Assembly (NCBI RefSeq): GCF_014197755.1
Contig: NZ_JACIGE010000002.1
Location: forward strand, 372,001 to 436,000
DNA: 64,000 nt
Direction: 5' to 3'
Source: Rhodocyclus tenuis
Lineage (GTDB): Bacteria; Pseudomonadota; Gammaproteobacteria; Burkholderiales; Rhodocyclaceae
The position numbers and the translations under genes were made by a program. Positions 1 through 8,579 of this stretch are shown one piece after another (the first letter of the stretch is position 1; the number at the start of each line of letters is the position of its first letter). Below the pieces are notes generated by a model. That model did not search any database and was not told the DNA's origin. It saw only the letters and a list, made by a program, of their open reading frames with translations.

Positions 1-93
1 CGGGAGGTTCCGGGATCAGCCGCGCAATGTTGTTGCAGCAGTGGAAACAGGGGTAAGACCGTCGGCGCGCGCGATTCCAAGAGTCGTCAGCGT

Positions 94-117
94 AAAAAAG
101 CCCGCTCACTGGCGGGC
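94..117 (-). terminator. Rho-independent terminator of the leftward late operon
   Basis: Read on the minus strand, a GCCCGC/GCGGGC stem with a six-base loop is followed directly by six T residues. It lies downstream of the minor head protein gene and closes the leftward lysis/packaging operon. No gene is seen between here and the window edge. Confidence 0.8.
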
Positions 118-137
118 CTTGTTTCGCCGCGCCGGAA

Positions 138-401
138 CTACGGCCGAGCATCCTCCGTACCGGGAACGCCGCCAGCAGCAACCCACGCGTCAAAGGCGCT
201 CTGCGCCTCGGGCGTCGCGCACACACCTGAACTGACATGCCCGAGATCGACATCAGGCTCCGGGATGGAACTTGGATCGATACCTTGCTCGGACAATTGC
301 CGCAACAGCTCGGGCGACAGGTCGCGGAGAGGGGTTATTGAGGGATTCTGCCCAACACTCGGCGATGAACTCCTTGATCGGACTTCCCTTGTACTCGGCA
401 T
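138..401 (-). CDS. Possible small ORF after the minor head gene
   Basis: An 87-codon frame overlaps the 3' end of the minor head protein gene in another frame and runs about 115 bases past it. Only the last 60 or so residues (from PLRDLSPELLRQL onward) look protein-like, and no good ribosome-binding site or in-frame ATG precedes that part. It may be a short independent phage gene with a downstream start, or the remnant of an alternative C-terminus for the neighbouring protein. No family is recognised. Confidence 0.25.
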   Translation of the reverse strand: MPSTREVRSRSSSPSVGQNPSITPLRDLSPELLRQLSEQGIDPSSIPEPDVDLGHVSSGVCATPEAQSAFDAWVAAGGVPGTEDARP

Positions 402-1785
402 AACCGGAAACCTCGCTTTTCATTCCCTTGGCGACAGCATCTTTATGGGCGCCGAGGATCTCGTTGTCAAGATGGAGGCCGAGCAGATCGTCGAGCTGGT
501 GCCCGAATTCGTGATCAGCAACAGCCCGAAACGTATCGCAGCCTGGGGGAAACCACTGGCTTCTCACCCGCGCGGTCAATGTCGCGCGCCAAACCTCCGG
601 CGCTCCGCCCCATTTTGCGTTGACCGCTATCCCTCTGACCCGCGGCTGAGCCCATGACTGCGCGAAGGTCGTTCCCTTCACCTTCGGCGCCTTGATTCGA
701 GCCGCCGCCATCGACTCCGCCGTCTTGGCGGACATGCCCAAGCTTCCCATCAGCTTGTCTGCGTAGTCACGGCGCGCCAGGTCTGCCCACCGCGCGAACT
801 GAGCTTGCGCACTACCTACAAACTGCTGGTTCTTGCGCAGCTCCGGGAACTCCTGCAAATGGTCGAACAGGCTTCGATTCCACGCATTCGCGACTTCAGG
901 CTTCACGCCCGTGTAATCGGCAAAGTCGGCCAGGTCGTTCTTGACTGCGAACTCTGCCGCTGCCTTGGCCGTCTTCGCTTCAATGAAGACCGGCGCCGGC
1001 CTCGTCACGGCAGCAGCCATCGCGGGCGGCAACGCGCTCACTTTCTCGGAAAGCATCTTCTTCAGGTTCCCGAGCCGGCCGCCCGGTGGGTAATGAAACG
1101 CCGGATCGACGCCCGCCGGAATCTGCTGCGTCTCGCCGGTGCGCTTGTTCGTATAGGTGCTGAACGATTCCGCCGGCGCCGAGCCGACCTTCAGCCCCTG
1201 ACGATCAATCTGGCGCCGGCCCACCTGGATCGCCCGGCACTTGCAGCCCCACGCTTTCACCGGGAAATGCGCCTGCCACCACGGGTCATCGACCGGCAGC
1301 ACCAAGCCATCCCACGCCGCATGCTCCTTGCGCTCGTGCGCACTCGGCGTGTGGTCATACATCAGGAACGGCAGCGTATCTTTCGCCTCCTGGATGCGCG
1401 CCCACTGGCCTTCTGCGTGCGCCGTGCGCAGATTGGTGTCGTAGATCACCTTCAGCCGGCGCGCGCTGCCGAGTTGCACCTCCTTCGTCTCGCCGGTCAC
1501 CGGATCGGCCATCAACTTCTGCCCCCACCACCCGCGCTTGACCAAGTTGGGGCGCAGCTCCGCGATGAAGGTTTGCAGCGTCGTACCATTGACCAGCGCC
1601 GCATCGATCTGCGCCCGGATGTCCTGCAGCAGATCCACCTGCATCGCCTTGGCGACGGTGAATGCCGCCTGATGCTCCTGCTGCCAAACATCGCGGTAGT
1701 CGAAGCCGATCTGAAAACCCTTCTGCCGAAAGAAGGCAATCGCCTCTTCCGGCGGAAGCAGCTTCAGATCGATGCGCGGCGCCAT
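253..1785 (-). CDS. MuF/gp30-type minor head protein fused to a zincin-like C-terminal domain
   Basis: The N-terminal half carries the phage Mu gp30 (MuF, SPP1 gp7-like) signature, with a conserved H...AAWDG...WGCKCRA stretch, so it is a minor head protein needed for capsid assembly. The C-terminal ~150 residues are different. A zincin motif HEFGH lies at about residues 425-429 and an acidic EFIAECWAE helix at about 472, which fits the third zinc ligand of a metallopeptidase. MuF proteins with C-terminal toxin domains are known from temperate phages, so this is probably an effector that travels in the virion. The start at 1785 is two bases downstream of the portal stop; longer forms would invade the portal gene. 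The protein has 510 residues. Confidence 0.85.
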   Translation of the reverse strand: MAPRIDLKLLPPEEAIAFFRQKGFQIGFDYRDVWQQEHQAAFTVAKAMQVDLLQDIRAQIDAALVNGTTLQTFIAELRPNLVKRGWWGQKLMADPVTGETKEVQLGSARRLKVIYDTNLRTAHAEGQWARIQEAKDTLPFLMYDHTPSAHERKEHAAWDGLVLPVDDPWWQAHFPVKAWGCKCRAIQVGRRQIDRQGLKVGSAPAESFSTYTNKRTGETQQIPAGVDPAFHYPPGGRLGNLKKMLSEKVSALPPAMAAAVTRPAPVFIEAKTAKAAAEFAVKNDLADFADYTGVKPEVANAWNRSLFDHLQEFPELRKNQQFVGSAQAQFARWADLARRDYADKLMGSLGMSAKTAESMAAARIKAPKVKGTTFAQSWAQPRVRGIAVNAKWGGAPEVWRATLTARVRSQWFPPGCDTFRAVADHEFGHQLDDLLGLHLDNEILGAHKDAVAKGMKSEVSGYAEYKGSPIKEFIAECWAESLNNPSPRPVARAVAAIVRARYRSKFHPGA

Positions 1786-1786
1786 A

Positions 1787-3382
1787 TCAATCGACCTGGC
1801 CGCCACCGACCCGGCCGAAGATCGCCGCCGCAAAATTGCCCTGGGCGAGCAGCTGCGTCAGCGCCTCGGCATCCATTTGCGCAACCGCCTGCGGCAGCCG
1901 CGCGTTGAACTCCTCCAGCGTCTTGCACTCCTCGGCCAGGCGCTCGATCGGCGAAACAAGCGGCGTCAGCGTCCGCTCCCAATCGCCCGCCATCTCTTCC
2001 GCCAGACGGTCGAACTCATCCAGCTCGGCCGTAGCCCGGCTACCGCCCTTCAGCGCAACTCGCGCTGCCGCCTGCCCGCCTTTGTCGGCCGCCTCGGCCG
2101 GGCGCTCGTCAGGCGGAACGGCAAGCTGCGGCCGCGCCAGCGCCAGAATCGGCTTGCCCTCTGCGGCTTCAGGAATGCGCAGCTTCTCGTGCGCCCACGC
2201 CGGATCGATGCGCATGCCCATCGCCACCAGCTTCGGCAGCGACTCGGCAAACAGCTTCAGATCCTCCGCTTCGCCGGTGTCGAACTCAAACCGCGGCAAG
2301 CGCCGCGGATCGCTCACCCCGCGATTCATCGCCAGCAACGGCTGCACCAGCCAGCGCGTCAGCGTTCCCTGCAGCTGGCGCGCATCCGAGAGCAGCAAAT
2401 CGCGGCGAACCTCGCCGTGCAAATTGGCAATGCCACTGCCCATGCCCGTCGACTTCGCCTCGCTGCTCGTCGTCTGGCCGACAATCGCCTTGCTGATGCT
2501 GCGTTCCGCCCAGTCGATCATGGCCACATAGGGATCAGAAGCCCCCTTGGCGGCCTCCTCAAACTCGATCGACATCCCGTCCGGGATAATGCCGGCCGCC
2601 GCATGACCGATGCTGACCACCGCATTCAGCAGCGTCACCTTCTCTTCCGGCGAAGCCCCGGGCGGATACTTGCCCAGGCGCATCGGCAGCCCATAGATTT
2701 CCAGAAACTCCGCCAGATCGCGCACAGCGAAGTTCTTGAACAGGAAGGGCCACGCCAGCACACGATGCAGCCCGCCGCGCGCGATGTAACCGCTCCTCGC
2801 ACGATGCGTGTGCACAATCCAGCCGAACGCCTGCAGCTCGGCGCCATCGCCGCTGTTGTCGCGCAGACGCAACTCGTTCTGGTCGTTGCGCGCCAGCTGA
2901 AACCAACTCTGCGGCCGATGGTGCGCCGCAGCGATCAGCCGCTCGCGGCCGACCATCTGCCACTCCAGTTCCAGTGCAGAAAAGCCGTGGCCGATCGCAT
3001 CCAGCGCATCGAGCATCAGGTCTTCGAGGTCGGCGAAGTCGCGCAGCACATCATTCACCCACGCGGCGTCGTCTTCCTCCTCCTTGCTCGCATTGCGTGG
3101 CGGCACCACGCGCCAGTCCAGCGTCAGCAACGCGCGCTTGCGCTTGCTCATCTCGGCAAAGAGGTGCGCGTCCTTTTCCTCCATGTCCATGAATAGCTCG
3201 GCTTGCGCCGTCAAATTGCCCGCCTCGGCCTGCTGCAGGATCTGCGCCAGCCGCGGCGGCGTCAGCCCGCGCGACGGATGGCCGGCAAAGGTCTGCGCCA
3301 GATTGGCAATGCGCGAGGTTTGCGGCTCGGCCAGCGTCTCGCGCCGCAGCGGGCGACCGTTGATGTCGATAATCTGCGCCAT
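1787..3382 (-). CDS. Phage portal protein (Mu gp29-like, DUF935)
   Basis: At 531 residues this is the usual length for the DUF935 portal family. The MSKRKRALLTLDWRV stretch and the later NLHGEVRRDLLLSDA region are typical of Mu gp29. The portal forms the dodecameric DNA gate at the capsid vertex and docks the terminase. Its start overlaps the terminase stop by one base and its stop is followed at once by the minor head gene, as expected for the Mu gp28-gp29-gp30 block. Here that block lies on the minus strand. Confidence 0.93.
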   Translation of the reverse strand: MAQIIDINGRPLRRETLAEPQTSRIANLAQTFAGHPSRGLTPPRLAQILQQAEAGNLTAQAELFMDMEEKDAHLFAEMSKRKRALLTLDWRVVPPRNASKEEEDDAAWVNDVLRDFADLEDLMLDALDAIGHGFSALELEWQMVGRERLIAAAHHRPQSWFQLARNDQNELRLRDNSGDGAELQAFGWIVHTHRARSGYIARGGLHRVLAWPFLFKNFAVRDLAEFLEIYGLPMRLGKYPPGASPEEKVTLLNAVVSIGHAAAGIIPDGMSIEFEEAAKGASDPYVAMIDWAERSISKAIVGQTTSSEAKSTGMGSGIANLHGEVRRDLLLSDARQLQGTLTRWLVQPLLAMNRGVSDPRRLPRFEFDTGEAEDLKLFAESLPKLVAMGMRIDPAWAHEKLRIPEAAEGKPILALARPQLAVPPDERPAEAADKGGQAAARVALKGGSRATAELDEFDRLAEEMAGDWERTLTPLVSPIERLAEECKTLEEFNARLPQAVAQMDAEALTQLLAQGNFAAAIFGRVGGGQVD

Positions 3383-4917
3383 TACCAGGCTCCTGAACCG
3401 TAACTGTGACCGTCGCCATCCCAGCGGCTGGCGCGGGACGGGGCGGCGGTGAATTCAATCGGCGCCACATCGCGCTTCATCGCGAAGTGGCCGAGGAACA
3501 GCGAGATTGCAAAGTCGCCGTGGCGCTGAACCTTCTTGCCGTCAGCGTTCTGCGTTTTGGCCTTGCCCAGCTTGGGAACGCCATCGATCTTCTTGATCGC
3601 GCGCAGATCGTCCCGGCACTGCTCGTCGCGCGGCAACCCGTCGAGCGTTGCATCCTCCAGCGCTGCCTTGAACCTCGGCATGTTCGCCAGGTAGAACGAA
3701 TCGGAGAGCTTCACCTGCTCGATGCGCGTGTGCCCCCACTTGTCAGCCGCGTATTCCGCGATATCCGCACCGTTGCCGCCGGCGTCGAGCGCCCCCGAGT
3801 AGAAGCGCGGCAAGCGATCGACGATGAAGGTCAGGATCTGCTTCTGCTGGCTGAACGGGCAGTTGCCCAGCTCGACCACGAGGCGCGGCCGGGTCACGAT
3901 ATCCGCGCCTTCCTCAAGCGCCGTGATCACCGTCAAATCGCCCACGCGCGCGAAGTCCTCGCCGAAACCATGCGGGCGTTTGGGGTCCAGCGCCGCCAGG
4001 TGCGGCGCCAGAAACTCCCGGCACCAGTCCGCCACCTCGGCGGCGCGCATCGGCTCCGGCAGCAGTCCGAACTCCGCATTCCAGCGCTGACGCACGATGG
4101 CCACGCCCGGCGCCATCCGCGATTCGATCAGCGCCAGCGGAAGATAGGTTCCGCCTCCCTTGGACGGAATGACGTCAAGCTCCTCGGCCGCGTCTTCGGC
4201 GTAAAAGCCGCGCACGTCGGCAACCCACGCTTCTTCGGCCTCTTTGCTCCAAGGGATGCCACGCCGCAGACATACGCGCCGATAGAGCCCATCGCTGACC
4301 GCTTCAGCGAAGGTTGTTCGATGCACAGTGCCCTTGCGCTTTCCCGATCGAACCTGGTTGATCAGCTCATTGAATGGGTTGTCCTCTCCGTCATGGGTAC
4401 TTCCAATACGGACGCGATTGCCCCACATCAGCATGGCCATCGCCGCCTTGATCAGGCCCGCGAAGTCGGGGGCAAAAGCCGCCTCGTCGATGACGATGTC
4501 GCCCTGTTTCCCGCGCAGGTTGGCTGGTCTGCTCGATAGCGCGACGATGCGACGGCCGGTCTTCGGGAAATCAATTTTGTAGGTCTTGATTTCCTTCTCG
4601 CCATCGTCGAAAACCCCTTCGCCGATCTCTCCCGCTGCCAGGTCGTAGGCCCGCGCCCACATCGCGCACGCCTCGATGTATTCGAGAGCCATGTCCTGCG
4701 TCGCGCTGATGTAAAAGACGTTGCTGCCCCCCTCGCTGGCGGCAGTCAAAGCGTTGTCGGCAGCTTCACCCCACGTCCAGCCGATGCGGCGGCTCTTCTC
4801 CTGGATTTTCAGGGGAGACGGATCTGCAATCCACCGCTGCTGATAGCCCAAAAGCACCGGCGGCGGCGCATCGGCCGCCGCTTCCGGAGTGAGCGCAGTC
4901 TTGAGAGGGTTGCTCAT
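3382..4917 (-). CDS. Terminase large subunit (Mu gp28-like)
   Basis: This 511-residue DNA-packaging motor ATPase has a KSRRIGWTW segment near residue 45 in the Walker-A-like position, and GDIVIDEAAFAPDF as Walker B with catalytic Glu. A C-terminal nuclease region follows, with acidic residues in GDLTVITALE and LDAGGNGAD. It cleaves and packages phage DNA through the portal. The start codon overlaps the stop of the upstream gp27-like gene, so the two are translationally coupled. Confidence 0.93.
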   Translation of the reverse strand: MSNPLKTALTPEAAADAPPPVLLGYQQRWIADPSPLKIQEKSRRIGWTWGEAADNALTAASEGGSNVFYISATQDMALEYIEACAMWARAYDLAAGEIGEGVFDDGEKEIKTYKIDFPKTGRRIVALSSRPANLRGKQGDIVIDEAAFAPDFAGLIKAAMAMLMWGNRVRIGSTHDGEDNPFNELINQVRSGKRKGTVHRTTFAEAVSDGLYRRVCLRRGIPWSKEAEEAWVADVRGFYAEDAAEELDVIPSKGGGTYLPLALIESRMAPGVAIVRQRWNAEFGLLPEPMRAAEVADWCREFLAPHLAALDPKRPHGFGEDFARVGDLTVITALEEGADIVTRPRLVVELGNCPFSQQKQILTFIVDRLPRFYSGALDAGGNGADIAEYAADKWGHTRIEQVKLSDSFYLANMPRFKAALEDATLDGLPRDEQCRDDLRAIKKIDGVPKLGKAKTQNADGKKVQRHGDFAISLFLGHFAMKRDVAPIEFTAAPSRASRWDGDGHSYGSGAW

Positions 4918-5459
4918 CCGGTAATGCCCAGAATGCTCTTGCGGATCTCGGCAGCCGCCGCGGGAGAGAGGCCGCCCTTCTTGGCGATCTTCTCGGCAGC
5001 AGTCGCCGCCGCCTCGACGCGTGCCTGCACCTCGAGCCGAAACTTCTTTTGATTGACCGACGCCCGCGCCAGCGTGGCGATGTTCTTGGCGGCCGCTGAA
5101 AGCAGGCTGATCCGGTCTTCCGGCTTCAGCCCCTCTTCATCGGCCTCCTGCAGATTCACGATGCTCTCGAACAGCTCAGTCTGCACCAGGGCGATCACCG
5201 CTTCCGAGCGCGCGTCCTGGTCGTCGGCCGCCCCCTCGGTCAGGAAGCGCGCCGCCTCCGTACTGGCCTTGATGGCAGCGAAGCGCCGCTCGATCTTCTG
5301 GCCATAGCGGTGAATCGCGCTCTTGCTGATGCTGTAGCCGCGCTCCCGCATCATCTCTTCCAGCGCCTGGTAGCCGCTGAAATTGTTTTCCGCGAGCGCG
5401 CGCTCAAGCCACCGACGAACGTCTTCCGGCAGTCCGTCAATGTTCGACCGCCGGGCCAT
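4914..5459 (-). CDS. DUF3486 protein (Mu gp27-like, probable small terminase)
   Basis: The 181-residue protein starts at MARRSNIDGLPEDVRRWL, the standard N-terminus of the DUF3486 family. It has a predicted HTH (GYSISKSAIHRYGQKIE) and a helical C-terminus. Mu gp27 lies next to the large terminase and is thought to be the DNA-recognition subunit. The gene overlaps its neighbours on both sides by a few bases. Confidence 0.85.
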   Translation of the reverse strand: MARRSNIDGLPEDVRRWLERALAENNFSGYQALEEMMRERGYSISKSAIHRYGQKIERRFAAIKASTEAARFLTEGAADDQDARSEAVIALVQTELFESIVNLQEADEEGLKPEDRISLLSAAAKNIATLARASVNQKKFRLEVQARVEAAATAAEKIAKKGGLSPAAAAEIRKSILGITG

Positions 5460-5770
5460 CACTCGCTCCAGTACTTCTCGGGCCGCGCAATGCCGGGCGC
5501 GCAGTCGATCGTGTATTCCGCGATATCGACGCCGTAGCGCGTCAGATCCGCAAACCACGCGCCCGACGGCATCTTGTTCAGATCGACCAATCGCCGATCC
5601 GCCAGGTAATCCAGTTCGCGCCGAACCTCCAGCAAGGTCGCGTCCGGATAGATCGCCCGCATCACGTCGAGCAGAAACGCCTCGCTGCTGGTGTGCGGCC
5701 GCGCCTTGTCCAGCGTATTGATCAGATTCCAGCGCATCGACTCGCGCCGAACCTTGGCGGTATCAACCAT
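5459..5770 (-). CDS. Mu gp26-like small winged-helix protein
   Basis: This 103-residue protein lies between the DUF2730 and gp27-like genes, the place of Mu gp26. Its sequence reads as a small helical, winged-helix-like fold (AIYPDATLLEVRRELDYLAD). Family members are virion or packaging accessory proteins of unclear role. Start and stop overlap both neighbours. Confidence 0.75.
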   Translation of the reverse strand: MVDTAKVRRESMRWNLINTLDKARPHTSSEAFLLDVMRAIYPDATLLEVRRELDYLADRRLVDLNKMPSGAWFADLTRYGVDIAEYTIDCAPGIARPEKYWSE

Positions 5771-6152
5771 TGTTTGCCCCCCTCATTTGCACCACCTCCA
5801 GCTTGCTGTAGAGCGCGTCGAGCTTGGCCTCGATCACGCTTTGCCCCCGCACGTAGTCTTCCCGTCGCACGTAATTCACCGGCAGCTCCGCCTGCCAGCG
5901 CAAAAAATCGCGCTCAAGCGCCGCTACCTGGTCGGCCGTGCGATCAGCCTGTGCGATGTAACGGTCGATGTGCTCGCGCAGCGCCTTGCTGCCTACTTCG
6001 CGCGCCTCTTCCTGAGCCCTGAATTTCTCGGTGAGACGCTGATCGATCTGTGCGCCCAACACGCGAGCAAAGCCGAAAACGCAGCTCATGAACGTGATCG
6101 CCAGACCGACCAGAAAGGTGATCAGCCCCCAAAGCTCAACCTGAACGGTCAT
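5763..6152 (-). CDS. DUF2730 membrane-anchored coiled-coil protein (Mu gp25-like)
   Basis: Of 129 residues, one N-terminal transmembrane helix (about 8-28, LITFLVGLAITFMSCVFGF) is followed by a long charged coiled coil. This matches DUF2730, which lies in the lysis/packaging region of Mu-like phages. A role as a spanin-like or holin-accessory factor is possible but unproven. It overlaps the gp26-like gene by eight bases. Confidence 0.8.
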   Translation of the reverse strand: MTVQVELWGLITFLVGLAITFMSCVFGFARVLGAQIDQRLTEKFRAQEEAREVGSKALREHIDRYIAQADRTADQVAALERDFLRWQAELPVNYVRREDYVRGQSVIEAKLDALYSKLEVVQMRGANNG

Positions 6153-6192
6153 CGCCGGCCCCCAGCCTGCGCCAGCGCGCGCGCACGATCAT

Positions 6193-6720
6193 TCACTTCG
6201 TTCCTCCGGCGACGTTGAGCAGCACATCCTTATCGCGAGAGCCCCGGCTCGACCCGAACTCGAACTGGTGAGCATCACGCAGGCACAACCCGAAAATGCT
6301 GGCGATGGTTGAAATCAGTCCGACAACCTCGCCAGGCATCTCCTTGCGAAACGCAAAGAGCACGATGAGGCAAGCGATCAGGCCCACTGCGTCGAACACC
6401 ACCATCAAGTCCGCGCGTTTGTTCGCGTAACCAGCCTGGTGCAAAGCCACATCGCGCGAACGTGCATCCTTGCGGTCATCCAGATAGGCACGTTCGAGAT
6501 CCGCATCGCTCTGCAGCACAGCCAGGCGAAACTCGGCCGCTTTCTCTGCGTCGGCCTGCAGCGTCGCCAGTGCGGCTTCGCCGGTCGGCTGGCCAGTCAA
6601 TGTCTGGGCGATGCCGATCACTTTCTCGGCTACCGCAACAGGCTTTTCTCCGACGCCGAAAAAGCGCATCAGGCTGGGCGCGATCTGTGCCAGGCCCAAA
6701 CCAATCGTGAGCGGGTCCAT
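6193..6720 (-). CDS. Probable holin (Holin_3TM-like)
   Basis: The 175-residue protein has a weakly hydrophobic N-terminal segment, a charged helical middle and two strong transmembrane helices near residues 110-150. The overall plan fits the 3TM holin family. It lies directly downstream of the lysozyme, with ATG and stop overlapping, which supports a lysis role: it would form the inner-membrane hole that lets the endolysin out. Confidence 0.75.
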   Translation of the reverse strand: MDPLTIGLGLAQIAPSLMRFFGVGEKPVAVAEKVIGIAQTLTGQPTGEAALATLQADAEKAAEFRLAVLQSDADLERAYLDDRKDARSRDVALHQAGYANKRADLMVVFDAVGLIACLIVLFAFRKEMPGEVVGLISTIASIFGLCLRDAHQFEFGSSRGSRDKDVLLNVAGGTK

Positions 6721-7166
6721 CACTTCTCCTGGGAAAGAAACAGTGCGCGCTCGGCGGCGCGGCGTTTGACGAGGCCCGGAAGCGTCTTCCCGTTGGCCTT
6801 GACCCAGCGGGCAAACTGGCCGGCAGCGCCCATCGTGTCGCCTGCCTTGAGGCGGCTGAACAGCGTCGATTTCTCGAAGGCGCCGATCCCCACATTGAAA
6901 GCAAAGCTCGCCAGTGCGTCGAACTGGCACTGCGGCAGATCGGGGAAGACGGCGGAAAGGTAGATTTCGACCGGCGCCAGATCGTCGCGCATGAGCGCGC
7001 GCGCCTGCTCGATCGTGATGCGCTCAGGAATCGACTCGCCGGCCCGGATCACGTGGCCGAAGCCGATCGTCAGCTTGTTGGCTGGGCAGTAATAGCGGGT
7101 CGGCTTGAAGCTCTCGGAAGATTCGATGAGAGCGAGGCCAGCGGGGGATGTTTGGCGACGAGGCAT
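6720..7166 (-). CDS. Endolysin, GH24 lysozyme
   Basis: This 148-residue muramidase has the catalytic arrangement E-8-C-5-T (second Glu of IESSESFKP, Cys in RYYCPA, Thr in KLTIGFGH). Cys replaces the more common Asp, as in many Mu- and P2-related endolysins. No signal peptide is seen, so release needs the adjacent holin. It is the first gene of the leftward late operon and its ATG probably coincides with the transcription start (see the promoter entry). Confidence 0.92.
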   Translation of the reverse strand: MPRRQTSPAGLALIESSESFKPTRYYCPANKLTIGFGHVIRAGESIPERITIEQARALMRDDLAPVEIYLSAVFPDLPQCQFDALASFAFNVGIGAFEKSTLFSRLKAGDTMGAAGQFARWVKANGKTLPGLVKRRAAERALFLSQEK

Positions 7167-7214
7167 GCGCCCACGTTAGCGACGCGCGCGCGGAGGCTCC
7201 ATTAACCGCAGTTA
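7167..7214 (-). promoter_or_regulatory. Late promoter of the leftward lysis/packaging operon
   Basis: On the minus strand the dyad TAACTGCGGTTA (7203-7214) ends 36 nt before the lysozyme ATG, and a TAACGT hexamer ends 6 nt before it. The same layout occurs before the genes at 19773 and 30237. The dyad centre falls near -42 if transcription starts at the ATG, the place for an activator contacting RNA polymerase. No Shine-Dalgarno sequence precedes the ATG. The likely activator is the Mor/C-family protein at 7770-8102. Confidence 0.75.
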
Positions 7215-7222
7215 GAAACAAC

Positions 7223-7245
7223 AAGCCCCGCTCTGAGCGGGGCTT
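7223..7245 (-). terminator. Terminator ending the leftward early/middle transcript
   Basis: An 11-bp perfect stem (AAGCCCCGCTC and its complement) with a one-base centre is followed on the minus strand by a T-rich run. It separates the early/middle operon, which ends with the lipoprotein gene, from the late promoter just downstream. Confidence 0.85.
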
Positions 7246-7275
7246 GGGCTTGTTGCAAAAATCTTGAGGGAGCAA

Positions 7276-7761
7276 CTAAAGCGGCCGAGAAGACGGCTTT
7301 CCGTCTACTGCCTTTCCTATGTAAAGGCTGTAAGCCCCGTCGACTTTTGCCCCGGCCCCCATGCACAAGTGCGCGCATGGTGTCTTTTGCGTTGCTACCT
7401 CATCTCCGCTCACCCTGAAGCGGCAGTGGTGCCCGGCGGCATAGTACTCGCGCGGAACTACCTTGGGCTTATCTGACAAGGTGAAGTCAAATTCGACGAA
7501 CTGACGCCACCCAAAGTCGCGACTTTCAGAGAACCCCTTTGCGTCATAGATCTTGGCATTGTGCTCAACCACGTCCGGCAGATACTCCTTCAGTGCGTGG
7601 CATTGCTTGAAAAGGGCGCCGGCCGCGTTGGTGATCGTTTCGATCTGAGCGGGAGAAAGGTCTTTGTCTGTGTGCAACGTAAATTCGTGCGATTCAGGCT
7701 TCTTGTCGCCACACCCGAGCAAAGATGCGGTGAGAACCGCCGCCAGAAAAACCCTTTTCAT
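7276..7761 (-). CDS. Predicted phage-encoded lipoprotein
   Basis: The 161-residue protein begins with a signal peptide and lipobox (LTASLLGC, Cys at about 17), so it should be lipid-anchored in the envelope. The mature part has several cysteines (CHALK, HHCRF, TPCAHLC) and no recognised domain. It is the last gene before the early/middle terminator, a place where phages often keep accessory genes. A lysogenic conversion or superinfection-exclusion role is possible but only inferred. Confidence 0.7.
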   Translation of the reverse strand: MKRVFLAAVLTASLLGCGDKKPESHEFTLHTDKDLSPAQIETITNAAGALFKQCHALKEYLPDVVEHNAKIYDAKGFSESRDFGWRQFVEFDFTLSDKPKVVPREYYAAGHHCRFRVSGDEVATQKTPCAHLCMGAGAKVDGAYSLYIGKAVDGKPSSRPL

Positions 7762-7769
7762 ATTCCCCC

Positions 7770-8102
7770 CTAGAACAGCGCCCCCTGCCGCTTCTTCACC
7801 ATTTCCAGGCGGACGGCCTTGACGACGCGATAAATGTGTATGACCGTCAGATTGTACTCACGCGCCAGCGCGTGGTGGTTGGTGCCGTTGAATTTCTCGA
7901 AAATCTCAACGTCGCGGCGGGAAATGTCGATCGCGCAGCCCTTCGGGATATAGATCGGCTCGCCGCCCCAGTCGCCGCGAATCTTGTCCGCAACGGCCAC
8001 GCCGATCTCCACGGCGATTTCTTCCGTCTGACCGGACTTCACCAGCTCGGCGGCGATGGTTTCCGCCAGGTCGGCAATCAGCTGCGGCGCTCCCCGGCTC
8101 AT
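7770..8102 (-). CDS. Mor/C-family transcriptional activator
   Basis: The 110-residue protein has the Mor/C signature: an N-terminal dimerisation helix region, the GGEPIYIPKG beta segment and a C-terminal HTH (NHHALAREYNLTVIHIYRVVK). In Mu these proteins activate middle (Mor) and late (C) promoters by binding dyads next to the polymerase site. The start at 8102 overlaps the GemA stop as ATGA; longer starts lie inside gemA. Its likely targets are the three TAAC-N4-GTTA late promoters in this prophage. Confidence 0.9.
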   Translation of the reverse strand: MSRGAPQLIADLAETIAAELVKSGQTEEIAVEIGVAVADKIRGDWGGEPIYIPKGCAIDISRRDVEIFEKFNGTNHHALAREYNLTVIHIYRVVKAVRLEMVKKRQGALF

Positions 8103-8575
8103 GCCCGCGCATCCTTCTGTGCCGACTTTTCCCGAAAGCGGATCGTCCGCTCCAGCGCCGACGACACCGCGCCCAGCTGCTCCGGCGTCAGCCACTCCCA
8201 GCGCGCGATGTCCGGAAAGATGCGCCGGCCCACGGCGTAGGCGTAGCCCCACTCGGCGCCGAGCGCCTTCAGCTGCGTTGCAATCTTCGCCTCGATCTCT
8301 TCCTTGCTGAGCGCAATCGGCTTGTGCGCGCGCGTCGCCGGCGCCTTCTTGGGCGGCTTGGGCTTCCAGCCCAGCTTGCGAAAATGATCGAGCAGCTGGC
8401 GCCGGCCGAGCGCAGACAAGTCTTTCGACGACTGAACCTGCTCGATCGACGCCAGCAGCCCGCGATACGTATCCTCGGCCATGCCGGTCTGCTGCCGCGC
8501 AACGTGGATATGCGTGATCTCCGCCGCGCGCTGCTGTTCGGCGCTACGCCGACGGTTCCAGATTGAAGTGGTCAT
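8099..8575 (-). CDS. gemA: GemA-like regulatory protein (DUF1018)
   Basis: The protein has 158 residues with the GemA pattern HVARQQTGMAEDTYRGLL...LSALGRRQLLDHFRKLGWKP, a basic lysine/proline-rich linker and a C-terminal helical domain. In Mu, GemA modulates host gene expression and DNA supercoiling early after induction. The ATG at 8575 (MTTSIWNRRRSAEQQ) is preferred over an upstream start, since it falls just past the neighbouring stop. It precedes the Mor-like gene, as in Mu and BcepMu. Confidence 0.88.
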   Translation of the reverse strand: MTTSIWNRRRSAEQQRAAEITHIHVARQQTGMAEDTYRGLLASIEQVQSSKDLSALGRRQLLDHFRKLGWKPKPPKKAPATRAHKPIALSKEEIEAKIATQLKALGAEWGYAYAVGRRIFPDIARWEWLTPEQLGAVSSALERTIRFREKSAQKDARA

Positions 8576-8579
8576 GACG

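Noticed and set aside
1-60. Transposable-phage left end
   Set aside because: No convincing terminal repeat or transposase-binding motif was found that matches the right end.
1772-3196. 474-codon forward frame opposite the portal gene
   Set aside because: Arg/His-rich shadow; the portal on the minus strand is clear.
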